44,675 bases of DNA from an uncultured Clostridia bacterium (GTDB lineage: Bacteria > Bacillota > Clostridia > Christensenellales > Borkfalkiaceae), in the NCBI GenBank assembly GCA_944336975.1, contig CALVLH010000011.1, forward strand, positions 1 through 44,675. The letters run 5' to 3'. Positions within the stretch are counted from its first letter, which is position 1, and every line of letters begins with the position of its first letter. This document shows positions 19,556-28,012 of this stretch, piece after piece. Made by a program: the position numbers and the translations under genes. Under the pieces are notes generated by a model. That model did no database searches. It was not told the DNA's origin and saw only the letters and a program-made list of their open reading frames with translations.

Positions 19556-20464
19556 GTGAAAGAGAAAATCATGAAGCCGTTGAAGGCGGCGGGGAGTTTT
19601 TTTGCCGATCTGTGGAAGAGTTTCAGGACGTTCTGTTCCATGATCTATTCCAACAAAAAGGCGTTTGCGGGCGCGATCATCCTGCTCGTGTTTGTCTTTC
19701 TCGCCCTGTTCGGGCGGCTGATCTTCCCGTACGACGATACCACGTCGTTTGCCGATATGTACAAACAGCCGTCCTGGGAGCATTGGCTCGGGACGGACGG
19801 CATGGGCAGAGATCTGTTCGATATGATCATCTACGGCACCCGCGACGTTATGACGATCGCCTTTCTGACGGCGCTCATCACCGTCAGCATCGGCGTCATC
19901 GTGGGCATGGTGGCGGGATACGCAGGGGGATGGACGGATAAGATCATCGGCATGGTCACCAACGTATTCATGTCGTTGCCGACCTTTCCCATTCTGCTCA
20001 TCCTCTCCATGTTCATCACGATCAAGGATAACTTCACGCTCGCCGTCATTCTGAGCGTGTTCAGCTGGCCGGGGCTCGCCCGCGCGGTGCGTTCGCAGAT
20101 CATTTCGCTCAAAGAGCGGGACTTCATTCAGATCTGCAAGGTCATGGGCGTGGGAAGAGGGCATATCGTCTTTTCCGAGCTCATGCCCAACATCATGTCC
20201 TTCATTGCCATCAATTTTATCAGCAGCATGAAGAACGCGATCACCGCCAGCGTGGGCATGATGACGCTCGGGCTCGCTCTGTTCGAGCCGACCAACTGGG
20301 GCGGCATCATCGTCAGCGCGCGCAACAGCGGCGCGTTCGCGATCCCCGCGGCGCAGCTCAGCATCGTCGCGCCCGTCGTGACGATCATGATCTTTCAGAT
20401 CGGCGCGATTCTCTTTTCGAACGGCCTTGACGAGGCGTTCAATCCACGGCTGAGGAAGAATTGA
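19556..20464 (+). CDS. ABC transporter permease (DppC/OppC type)
   Basis: 302 residues beginning at GTG (19556) with GAGAGGTGA upstream; an ATG at 19571 is the alternative. N-terminal helix (AGAIILLVFVFLALFGRLI), the family motif HWLGTDGMGRDLFDMIIYGTR and an EAA coupling segment (ARAVRSQIISLKERDFIQIC). Second half of the importer pore. Four bases after the preceding stop; the stop lies three bases before the next gene's ATG. Confidence 0.92.
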   Translation: MKEKIMKPLKAAGSFFADLWKSFRTFCSMIYSNKKAFAGAIILLVFVFLALFGRLIFPYDDTTSFADMYKQPSWEHWLGTDGMGRDLFDMIIYGTRDVMTIAFLTALITVSIGVIVGMVAGYAGGWTDKIIGMVTNVFMSLPTFPILLILSMFITIKDNFTLAVILSVFSWPGLARAVRSQIISLKERDFIQICKVMGVGRGHIVFSELMPNIMSFIAINFISSMKNAITASVGMMTLGLALFEPTNWGGIIVSARNSGAFAIPAAQLSIVAPVVTIMIFQIGAILFSNGLDEAFNPRLRKN

Positions 20465-20466
20465 TT

Positions 20467-21471
20467 ATGGAAAATGAAAACATCGTCACATTCGACAACG
20501 TCACCATCGATTATGTGATGAAAAAGTACAATTTACGGGCGGTCACCGATTTTACCCTGAATATCAGGCGCGGCGGCATCACGGCGTTCGTGGGCGAAAG
20601 CGGAAGCGGCAAGACCACGGCGGTCAGCGCGCTGTTGCAGGCGATCTCTTCTCCCGGGAAGATCACGCAGGGGAAAGTCGTCTTTCACGGCGACGAGGAC
20701 GTGGACGTTTCGGAGCTGAAAGGGGAAGAATTGCGGCGTTTCCGCTGGGAACAGGTATCCATGGTGTTTCAGGCGTCGCAGAGCACGCTCAATCCACTCA
20801 TGACCATATACGATCAGTTTTATGAAACGGCGTTCTATCACGGCGCGGTCGCTTCCAAAGAGGCGTTTGCCGAGCGGCTGGACGAGCTGTTCGATATGGT
20901 CAAACTGGACGCGAGGCGGGTGCTCAAAGCATATCCGCATCAGATGTCGGGGGGAATGAAACAGCGCGTGATGATCGCGTTCGCGCTTCTGCTCCGCCCG
21001 AGCCTCGTCATTCTGGACGAACCGACGACGGCGCTCGACGTGATCACGCAGAAATATATCTTCAATCAGCTCATCGAGATTAACCGCAAACTCAACACGA
21101 CGTTTCTTCTGCTGACGCACGACATCGGGATCGTCGCAAAAGCCGCCGATTACGTCGCGGTCATGTATGCGGGCAGTATCATGGAATACGCGGACGTCTA
21201 TACCCTGTTCGGCGAGAAACTGCATCCGTATACGCGCGGGCTCATCAATTCGACGCCGTCGCTCATCCGCGATGCAGGGGAGATCAAGCCCATTCCCGGG
21301 GCGCCTCCCGATATTCGCAGCCTTCCCGAAGGCTGTCCCTTCCATCCTCGCTGTGAATTCTGCACGGAACGCTGTAAGACGCAGAAACCAAAACTTATCC
21401 GCCGCGGGGAACATCATTGGATCGCGTGTCATTTGTACGGACAGGACGGGGGAGAACATGAAAATTCTTGA
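20467..21471 (+). CDS. ABC transporter ATPase (DppD/OppD type)
   Basis: 334 residues. P-loop GESGSGKT at 43-50, signature MSGGMKQR, Walker B LVILDEPTTALD, switch histidine in LLTHDIG, and the oligopeptide-type C-terminal domain with its Cys cluster (GCPFHPRCEFCTERC). The ATG at 20467 is preferred because AGGAAG sits nine bases upstream; a TTG two codons earlier is possible. Pairs with the following ATPase to power the importer. Confidence 0.93.
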   Translation: MENENIVTFDNVTIDYVMKKYNLRAVTDFTLNIRRGGITAFVGESGSGKTTAVSALLQAISSPGKITQGKVVFHGDEDVDVSELKGEELRRFRWEQVSMVFQASQSTLNPLMTIYDQFYETAFYHGAVASKEAFAERLDELFDMVKLDARRVLKAYPHQMSGGMKQRVMIAFALLLRPSLVILDEPTTALDVITQKYIFNQLIEINRKLNTTFLLLTHDIGIVAKAADYVAVMYAGSIMEYADVYTLFGEKLHPYTRGLINSTPSLIRDAGEIKPIPGAPPDIRSLPEGCPFHPRCEFCTERCKTQKPKLIRRGEHHWIACHLYGQDGGEHENS

Positions 21472-22486
21472 AATCGAAAAACTCAACATGGTGTTTTCTT
21501 CCCGCGGACTCAACGGGACGGAGCGGGTACACGTTCTGCGCGACATCGACCTGGACATCGAAGAGGGCGAGATCATGGCGCTCGTCGGGGAATCGGGCTG
21601 CGGCAAGACGACGCTCGGCAAGATCGTGACGGGGCTTCTCGACGCGACTTCGGGGAGCGTCCGATTTGAAGGGAACGACATCGTGCGGTGCGGAAAAAAG
21701 GAGAAGAAGGAATACCGCAAGAGCGTCCAATTTATTCAACAGGACAGCTATGCCGCGCTCAATCCCGTCAAGACCGTTTACAGCTCCATGTTCGCCCCTG
21801 TCAGGGCAAACAACCGCAAGATGCCAAAAGCGGAGATCGACCGCATGATCGCGGACTATCTCGAAATGGTAGGTCTGACGCCCGCATCGCTCTTTTTGGG
21901 GAAGTATCCGCATCAGCTTTCGGGCGGACAGCGGCAGAGAGTGCTCATCGCGCGGGTGCTTTCGCTCAAACCGCGGCTGATCGTCGCGGACGAGCCCATT
22001 TCCATGATCGACGTTTCCCTCCGCTTGTCCATCCTGCAACTGCTGTCCGAACTCAACAAAAAACTCGATCTTACCATCGTCTATATCACGCACGATCTTT
22101 CGACGGTGCGGTATGTGGTGGGCGAAGGGAGAATGGCGGTGATGTATCTCGGCGAGATCGTGGAATTCGGAAAGGTGAAAGAAGTGATCGGCAATCCCGT
22201 ACATCCTTATACGCAGGCGCTGATCTCCTCGGTGTCCATTCCCGATCCCGTCGTCGAGCGATCGAAGCCTGCCATACAGCTCAGGAGCATGGAGGTGCCC
22301 GACATCCGCCGCCGTTGCGACGGCTGCGGGTTCTCCGATCGGTGTCTGTATGCCGACTCAGAATGCAGCGGGTGGAAACTGAAAAACACGAACACGCGGG
22401 AACACGCGGTCAAATGCAAAAACATCGCGGCGGTGCCGCGGTATGACGTTTTCGGAGAACGATATGGGAAAGAAAATCATTCTTGA
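21458..22486 (+). CDS. ABC transporter ATPase (DppF/OppF type)
   Basis: 342 residues from the ATG at 21458, behind GGGGGAGA and overlapping the previous gene by 14 bases. P-loop GESGCGKTT from residue 44, signature LSGGQRQRVLIA, Walker B LIVADEPISMIDVS, switch histidine in YITHDLS, and a short C-terminal Cys-rich segment (CDGCGFSDRC). Second motor subunit of the importer. Confidence 0.93.
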   Translation: MKILEIEKLNMVFSSRGLNGTERVHVLRDIDLDIEEGEIMALVGESGCGKTTLGKIVTGLLDATSGSVRFEGNDIVRCGKKEKKEYRKSVQFIQQDSYAALNPVKTVYSSMFAPVRANNRKMPKAEIDRMIADYLEMVGLTPASLFLGKYPHQLSGGQRQRVLIARVLSLKPRLIVADEPISMIDVSLRLSILQLLSELNKKLDLTIVYITHDLSTVRYVVGEGRMAVMYLGEIVEFGKVKEVIGNPVHPYTQALISSVSIPDPVVERSKPAIQLRSMEVPDIRRRCDGCGFSDRCLYADSECSGWKLKNTNTREHAVKCKNIAAVPRYDVFGERYGKENHS

Positions 22487-23387
22487 TACGGATCTCGGCG
22501 ACGATATTGACGACGCGCTCGCATTGCTCCTTTTGCTGAAAACGGACGCGGAACTCATCGGCGTGACGACGGTGTTCCGCAATACGCCACTCCGCGCGCG
22601 GCTGGCAAAGCGGATCCTCTCCCTTGCGGGGAGAGAGGACATCCCCGTTTATGCGGGATACGGAAAACCGCTCGCAGCGGACGCCGATGAAAACGCGACG
22701 TTCGTGCAATACACTCCCGAGCTGGAAGAGAAAAAATACGCTCCCGATAACCGTGACGAACGGGACGGAGCGGAAGCGGCGGAGTTTCTGCTCCGTGCGG
22801 CGCGAAAGTACGGAGGACAACTGACCGTCCTCGCCATCGGGCCGTATACCAATCTCGCGAAGGCGTATCTTGCCGATCCCGAGGCGTTTTCCGAGTGCAA
22901 CATCGTCCTGATGGGCGGGTGTTTTTACGAGCAGTTCATCGAATACAATGCTGCCATGGATCCCGAAGCGTGCGACGTACTGATCCGCTCGGAACTTCCG
23001 CTCAAATTTATCGGAGCGGACGTGACGTGGAAAGCGCAGCTCGACGACGGACAGACTGCCGCCGTGCTCGCGCTCGAATCTCCCGACCTGAAAGGGTATT
23101 GCGCTCAGCTCGTGCGGCTGTGGAAAAAGGGATGCTGGTTCAATCCCGTGTTGCACGATCCGCTCGCCGCATATTTCGCGACGGACGAGACGATCTGCGA
23201 GATGGAGGAAGTATGGGCGGAAGTCGAACTGAAAGGGGAACATACGCGCGGCATGACGGCGAACATGGATCACTTTTATAAGTATCTGGAACACAAGACG
23301 GAGGGAAAGCGGCGCGTGCTTTGCGCGAAAAGCGTGGATGAAAAGCGGTTTATCCGTATCTTCCTCGAAAAGACGTTCGGATTTTGA
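22464..23387 (+). CDS. Nucleoside-hydrolase-fold enzyme (IunH family)
   Basis: 307 residues when started at 22464 (GGAGAAC upstream), overlapping the ABC ATPase gene by 23 bases. The N-terminus IILDTDLGDDIDDALAL carries the Ca2+-binding aspartate cluster of inosine-uridine nucleoside hydrolases (D8, D10, D13/D14, D16/D17); the LAIGPYTNLAKAYL and VLHDPLAAYF segments fit the family. Members cleave N-ribosyl bonds, so a fructan operon is an unexpected home. It may hydrolyse another furanosyl bond, since fructans are furanosides; that is speculation. The fold call is firm, the substrate unknown. Confidence 0.82.
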   Translation: MGKKIILDTDLGDDIDDALALLLLLKTDAELIGVTTVFRNTPLRARLAKRILSLAGREDIPVYAGYGKPLAADADENATFVQYTPELEEKKYAPDNRDERDGAEAAEFLLRAARKYGGQLTVLAIGPYTNLAKAYLADPEAFSECNIVLMGGCFYEQFIEYNAAMDPEACDVLIRSELPLKFIGADVTWKAQLDDGQTAAVLALESPDLKGYCAQLVRLWKKGCWFNPVLHDPLAAYFATDETICEMEEVWAEVELKGEHTRGMTANMDHFYKYLEHKTEGKRRVLCAKSVDEKRFIRIFLEKTFGF

Positions 23388-23394
23388 CAAGATT

Positions 23395-23444
23395 CCGCGG
23401 ATACGCGGGGAAAAAGGATAAGGGACATTTCCGGGGATACCCGG
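23395..23444 (+). repeat. Two small hairpins with the same GATA loop and compensating stems
   Basis: CCGCG-GATA-CGCGG (23395-23408) and CCGGG-GATA-CCCGG (23431-23444), 36 bases apart, in the leader of the next lipoprotein gene. The stems differ at one pair (C-G versus G-C) yet both stay perfectly paired. Confidence 0.5.
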
Positions 23445-23472
23445 ACGCAAATAAAAACACAGGAGAAAAATG

Positions 23473-25323
23473 ATGAGAAGAAAGTTATTGGTGTTGCTGA
23501 CATGCGCATTGGTGGTCTTCGGCGGGGCGAGCATCGCCGCCTGCGCGAACGATCCGCCTCCCGAAGAACCTGTTGCCGTACTGAAAACGGAAGAAAACAA
23601 AGCGGGGATCGACATCTATTCGGTCACTTACGTCGCGATCGACCTTCCCGCGCTGTTCGAAAAACTGCCCGAAGGCGCGGCATTTCAGGCGACGTCCGCT
23701 TCGGAACATCTCACCGTGAGCAACGTGAGTTCGGCGGGAAAGCTCAACGTCATTTCCGACGGAACCACGGGCGAGTACAAGGTCACGGTCAAGGTGAAGG
23801 TCGATGGGGAAGAGGTCTTTTCGTTCGATATTGCCGTTTCCGTGACGGACAGCGCTCCCGCGCCCGAGGTGAAGAAAGAACTGGAAGACGTGACTTTCGA
23901 CGCGCCCGTCTTCCCCGATTCGGATGCGACGTATATCGAGTATTCCCTCGATCTGTCCGAATACTTCGAAGCGGCGGACAACGTCACCTATACGCTGACG
24001 TCGGACGATTCCGTCACCATGACGGCGAGCGAAGGGGATCCCTATCTCGTCACGCTTGCGTTCACGGGGTTCGGCGAGAAACAGGTCAGGATCGGCGCCG
24101 TGCAGAAGGGAACGGAAAAGGCTTTCTCCGAATTTACCGCAACGGTGACGGCGGCGACGCCCGCACAGCTCATCAACGGCGGGTTTGAGCAGGATTACAC
24201 GGGCTGGAATCTCGATTCGTGGGCGAAAGCGGCTTACAGCATCTATGACAGCAACGTGGACATCTGGGGCAACGGCGTGGATAACGACGGGAAATATCTG
24301 TACGGATATTACAACGAAAGCGGAACGTGCGAGTTTACTTCGTCCGTCTTTGTCGCGGGAGGAAGCGGATACATCACCTGGAAGATGGCGGGCAACTGCA
24401 CCGAACGCCTGCAATTCGTCCTTATGCAATACAACGAAGGGGGAGAAGACGTCGAGATCGCCAAGTTTAACAACTGGTATTACGGTGTATATGCGGGTTC
24501 GGGATTTATTTTCCGCGAATATTATTACGAGATCCCTCAGGAATATCTGGGCAGTAAGTGTTATTTCAAAGTGGTCGACGAGGCGTCCGCCGAGGAAACG
24601 GGATTTTCGTTCATCAATCTCGACAGCATCGTGACCTATTACGAATCCGCGCCCGCGACGGGCGAAATGTATCCCGCGGGATACTGCGTGAGCCCCGAGG
24701 GCGGAGAACTGGATATGTCGGATACCTCGCAGGACGCGTTCCCGACCGATCTTTCCGCCGTGCCTTATCAGCTGGTCAACGGGGATTTCGAAAGCGGTTA
24801 TACGGGTTGGTATATGACGACGGAGGAGAAGAACGCTTACGCGATCTACGGCTCAAAGACGGATATTTGGAACAACCCCGTCAATGCGACGAACAACTAT
24901 CTGTACGGTTATGCCAACGAAGGCTTTGCCGCGGCGAATTTCCATTCCTCGCTTTTTAAGGCGGGCGGAAGCGGCATGATCACCTGGAAGATGGCGGGCA
25001 ACAGCACGGCTGATCTGCAGTTCGTCCTCATGCAATATAATCCCGAAGGGGAAGACGCCGTCGTTGCCACCTTCAACAACTGGTATTTCCCCATTTCGCA
25101 GGAATCGGGATTCATCTTCCGCAATTACTATTATCAGCTGGATATGCAGACGTACGGGGACAGCTATCTGTACTTCGTGGTCAAAGACTACAAGGCGGCC
25201 GATTTCGGGTTCATCTGCCTTGACGATATTGTCACTTACTACGAAACCGCTCCTTCTCTCGGAGAAGGTTGGTTCAAAGCGGGTTATGTCACCGATCCCG
25301 ACGCCGCATCCCCCACGGCGTGA
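23473..25323 (+). CDS. Lipoprotein with two tandem GH32-associated (fructan-binding-like) modules
   Basis: 616 residues. Lipoprotein signal (LLVLLTCALVVFGGASIAAC), a Pro/Glu linker, two Ig/cadherin-like beta domains (about 30-120 and 130-228), then two copies of a ~170-residue module starting at 233 (LINGGFEQDYTGW) and 434 (LVNGDFESGYTGW). The copies share long blocks such as AGGSG.ITWKMAGN, LQFVLMQYN and FNNWY. This module resembles the non-catalytic N-terminal domains of extracellular GH32 fructanases, so the protein probably captures fructan at the surface; it has no catalytic domain. AGGAG at 23461-23465 favours ATG 23473 over 23470. Confidence 0.82.
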   Translation: MRRKLLVLLTCALVVFGGASIAACANDPPPEEPVAVLKTEENKAGIDIYSVTYVAIDLPALFEKLPEGAAFQATSASEHLTVSNVSSAGKLNVISDGTTGEYKVTVKVKVDGEEVFSFDIAVSVTDSAPAPEVKKELEDVTFDAPVFPDSDATYIEYSLDLSEYFEAADNVTYTLTSDDSVTMTASEGDPYLVTLAFTGFGEKQVRIGAVQKGTEKAFSEFTATVTAATPAQLINGGFEQDYTGWNLDSWAKAAYSIYDSNVDIWGNGVDNDGKYLYGYYNESGTCEFTSSVFVAGGSGYITWKMAGNCTERLQFVLMQYNEGGEDVEIAKFNNWYYGVYAGSGFIFREYYYEIPQEYLGSKCYFKVVDEASAEETGFSFINLDSIVTYYESAPATGEMYPAGYCVSPEGGELDMSDTSQDAFPTDLSAVPYQLVNGDFESGYTGWYMTTEEKNAYAIYGSKTDIWNNPVNATNNYLYGYANEGFAAANFHSSLFKAGGSGMITWKMAGNSTADLQFVLMQYNPEGEDAVVATFNNWYFPISQESGFIFRNYYYQLDMQTYGDSYLYFVVKDYKAADFGFICLDDIVTYYETAPSLGEGWFKAGYVTDPDAASPTA

Positions 25324-25338
25324 CGGAAATACGGAAAA

Positions 25339-25366
25339 TGCCATCTTCCCGTACGGGAAGATGGCA
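25339..25366. terminator. 28-base perfect palindrome, weak terminator or processing hairpin
   Basis: TGCCATCTTCCCGT and ACGGGAAGATGGCA with no loop, 15 bases after the lipoprotein stop, followed by AAATTTA and not a T run. It may only partly stop transcription before the SGNH gene, 23 bases on. Confidence 0.6.
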
Positions 25367-25388
25367 AATTTATTCGGGAGGATACACG

Positions 25389-26525
25389 ATGGCACGGCAT
25401 GGCAATCAAGCGAAAACGATAAAAGCGGCGGTGTGCGCGCTCGCTTTGATGATGTTCGGCGCCTGCGCGCCGACTGATCCGACGAAAGGTGAGGAAGAAA
25501 AACCGAAGTTTCGGATCGACCTCTGCGTCGGGGACAGTTATGACTTTTACGCGATGGGGTATATCGTGGACGAAGTACAGGAGGGCGTCCTTTCGCAGCG
25601 GCGCGACGTCGTCTGCGCGGAAGAGGCGGGGATCGGACTGGTTCGCGTGACCGACATCAAAACGGGCGGGAGCGCGACGGTCGAAGTGGCGGCGTATGCG
25701 ACGTCTGCGGAATTGGGAGACAGGTTTCCGGTGGACAAAGGGCTGTTCAAAGGGAAAAACGTCATCGCGTTCGGCGACAGCATTACCGACGGCTGTCTGC
25801 TCGATCCGAGCGCACCGAACACGCTTCCGAACGGGTTCAATTATGAAGATACTTATTTTGCGAAATTCTGCCGCGAACTGGAAACGGGGAGCGATCCGAC
25901 CGATTTGAAAAACAGCAATCTTGCCTGCGGCGGAACGACGCTCGTCTACGGTTATGCTCAGGCTTACGGTATAAGCGGCGCGGAACGCGTGATCGCGGAA
26001 CAGCCCGTCTATGACGCAGGGCGCGAACGGGATGTCCCGTCCGCGATCGCAACGGCCGATCTGTGCGTGATCTTTTACGGAACGAACGATTTCGGTTACG
26101 GTGTGCCCGTCGCCGCAGACGGGGAGAACGGATACAGCGATTACCCCAATCGCCTTTCCGACGTCAGGACGTACAAAGGCGGATTGTATTTCATGATCGC
26201 TCAACTTCGTCTGCGCAATCCTGCGATCAAGATCATCGTGCTTCCCATGCTGTTCCGACGGGCGGGCGGGAATCTCGTTTATTCCGAAGACCGTACGGAT
26301 GTCATCAATGCCGATGCGGGAATTCGTTGGAGCGAATATTGTGCGGCGGCGAAGGAAGTTTCGCAAATGTTCGGCGCAAAGTTTCTCGATTGGAGCGGGA
26401 CCTTTCATTATGAAAATTTCGGCACGTCGAACAAATACTCCGCAGACGGGCTTCATCCCAATGCCGCAGGACATGAGCTGATGTTCAGAGCTTTGACGGA
26501 TCTCCTCGGCGGCGCGAATAAATGA
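25389..26525 (+). CDS. SGNH/GDSL-family hydrolase lipoprotein
   Basis: 378 residues from the ATG behind GGGAGGAT. Signal peptide with lipobox FGAC, then an N-terminal beta domain (about 30-110) and an SGNH hydrolase domain: nucleophile S131 in FGDSITDG, block III Asn in GTNDFG, and the D353/H356 pair in DGLHPNAAGHE. Such enzymes at surface sugar loci are usually carbohydrate esterases that remove acetyl groups. Its presence next to the fructan genes suggests clearing of decorations on plant polysaccharide, which is inference. It may share the transcript or use readthrough past the palindrome at 25339. Confidence 0.88.
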   Translation: MARHGNQAKTIKAAVCALALMMFGACAPTDPTKGEEEKPKFRIDLCVGDSYDFYAMGYIVDEVQEGVLSQRRDVVCAEEAGIGLVRVTDIKTGGSATVEVAAYATSAELGDRFPVDKGLFKGKNVIAFGDSITDGCLLDPSAPNTLPNGFNYEDTYFAKFCRELETGSDPTDLKNSNLACGGTTLVYGYAQAYGISGAERVIAEQPVYDAGRERDVPSAIATADLCVIFYGTNDFGYGVPVAADGENGYSDYPNRLSDVRTYKGGLYFMIAQLRLRNPAIKIIVLPMLFRRAGGNLVYSEDRTDVINADAGIRWSEYCAAAKEVSQMFGAKFLDWSGTFHYENFGTSNKYSADGLHPNAAGHELMFRALTDLLGGANK

Positions 26526-26557
26526 ATGCATACGCCGAAGAAAAGAAGACAAACCGA

Positions 26558-26586
26558 TTGTGATTTGTCAGAAAATATGGTAAGAT
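26558..26586 (+). promoter_or_regulatory. Promoter of the small membrane protein, leaderless geometry
   Basis: TTGTGA (26558-26563), 17-base spacer, TAAGAT (26581-26586). Only six bases separate the -10 box from the ATG at 26593. Confidence 0.45.
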
Positions 26587-26592
26587 TGTCTT

Positions 26593-26871
26593 ATGAACAG
26601 AAATACGGTGCTGATCATTTTACGCTTTTCTATCGTCATCGCATTGTTGGCGTTGGTGTTGTTTTTCATCGTGGACGTGAACGCTCCCGAATTTATCGCG
26701 CTGTGCCTGACGCTGCTTTTCTGCACGCTCGTGTATTTTTTCGGGATCTGTCGGTTGTCTCGCGATGAATTTCGCTCGCTCGGAAAAAAAGGCGCGGCAA
26801 TGGCGATAGGTATTTATCTTGCGGTGTTGCTTGTCTGCGTCGCGGTCAGGCTTTTGACGATATTCCTGTGA
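26593..26871 (+). CDS. Small membrane protein, three helices, unknown
   Basis: 92 residues with hydrophobic segments at about 5-27, 31-49 and 69-91 and a short charged loop (RLSRDEFRSLGKK). No family recognised. There is no Shine-Dalgarno sequence; instead a promoter-like pair places the expected transcript start on the ATG itself. Last gene before the terminator that separates the sugar island from the araC gene. It could be part of the island or independent. Confidence 0.6.
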   Translation: MNRNTVLIILRFSIVIALLALVLFFIVDVNAPEFIALCLTLLFCTLVYFFGICRLSRDEFRSLGKKGAAMAIGIYLAVLLVCVAVRLLTIFL

Positions 26872-26932
26872 AGTTCAGGAAAACGTCTGCCGTTCGGCAG
26901 GGCGCCGCGAGGGGAAAGTTTCGGTTAAAATT

Positions 26933-26966
26933 AAACGGACGGGTGTTGCTCGTCCGTTTTTTCTTT
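26933..26966. terminator. Terminator between the sugar island and araC
   Basis: Arms around AAACGGACG and CGTCCGTTT with a short loop and TTTTTT on the plus side; AT-rich on the other side as well, so it may serve both convergent transcripts. Edges are approximate. Confidence 0.78.
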
Positions 26967-27052
26967 AAGAAAACCGCCATATTCGTCCTGCCGTAAACCC
27001 TTTCCCCGACTTTTACGGTGTGCTCGGGTGCTTTTTCAGCGGAGAGAACGGT

Positions 27053-28006
27053 TCAGACTTTTTTCGCCGCCTTTCTGTATTTGTGCGGAGTTGTGTCGAA
27101 TGTCTTGCAAAAAATACGGTAAAAATAGCTTTGGTTTTCGTAACCGACCGCGCGGATGATCTCTTCCACGCTGAGAGAGGTGGAGAGGAGCAGTTTTTCT
27201 GCCGCACACAGTCGCTTTCCCTGCAAGAGTTCTTGGAAGGTCGCGTGAAAGACGGCGTGAATGCGCCGCGACAGATGCGCTTGCGTATAGCCGAGCGAAT
27301 CGGCAAGCTCTTTCAGCGTCGCGGTGGGGTAATTGCGTTCCAGATAGGAAACCACGCCGCGCTTTAGCTTTGCGTCGGGCGACGCGACGCGCAGGGCGTT
27401 CACGAGCGTGTCGCTGTAATAGGCGAGATAGCCGAAGATGAGCGATACGAGCCCCGCATACATTTCCTGAGAGCGGTTGACGACGGCATAAATGAGATTA
27501 TCCATCAGATTGCGGATCGGGAAGCAGTCCTTGGTGCGGAAAAACAGATATTCGGGTTCTCCCATATCGTCGAAATTATTGGCGAGAAATTCGCTCATCA
27601 CGGGATTGTTCTGCACCTGCGGGAAAATCGCCCGCAAAAAGGGATTCGAGAGAATGAAGTTTATGCCGATGTCGTCGCGGGATGCTCGCTTGACGGAGTG
27701 GCGCGCGTGGCGGTTGAGGAAAATGACGTCCCCCCGTTCCAAAACGACCGTCTCTTTCTCGATGACGTGAGATATGCGCCCCGCATAGACGTACATGATT
27801 TCCATGTAATCGTGCCCGTGCTCGGGAAAGTCGACGAAGCGCGTATGCGGGCGAAGGGCGAGCGTCTGATCGCCCAAAAGTTTTGCGCTGTTGACGATAA
27901 AACGCTCGGAAGAGGAATAGTCCCCGCGTTTTACGTCCTGCCCTTGCAGGATGTCCCGCTCTTCGTCGGTGAGTTTCGTCAGATGTTCAATGATCTTCGC
28001 GTCCAT
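27053..28006 (-). CDS. AraC-family regulator, probably of the rhamnose genes
   Basis: 317 residues. N-terminal cupin-like sensing domain (PHTRFVDFPEHGHDYMEIMYVYAG...ERGDVIFLNRHARHSV) and a C-terminal pair of helix-turn-helices (TLKELADSLGYTQAHLSRRIHAVF; SVEEIIRAVGYENQSYFYRIFCKTF). Divergent from rhaB across 115 bases, so it likely senses L-rhamnose or a metabolite and activates rhaBA. It has no ribosome site: the -10 box ends six bases from the ATG, so the mRNA is probably leaderless. Confidence 0.88.
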   Translation of the reverse strand: MDAKIIEHLTKLTDEERDILQGQDVKRGDYSSSERFIVNSAKLLGDQTLALRPHTRFVDFPEHGHDYMEIMYVYAGRISHVIEKETVVLERGDVIFLNRHARHSVKRASRDDIGINFILSNPFLRAIFPQVQNNPVMSEFLANNFDDMGEPEYLFFRTKDCFPIRNLMDNLIYAVVNRSQEMYAGLVSLIFGYLAYYSDTLVNALRVASPDAKLKRGVVSYLERNYPTATLKELADSLGYTQAHLSRRIHAVFHATFQELLQGKRLCAAEKLLLSTSLSVEEIIRAVGYENQSYFYRIFCKTFDTTPHKYRKAAKKV

Positions 28007-28012
28007 GTCATC

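Noticed and set aside
26526-26768. 80-residue plus-strand frame overlapping the small membrane protein
   Set aside because: Out of frame with the hydrophobic coding sequence and without family features.
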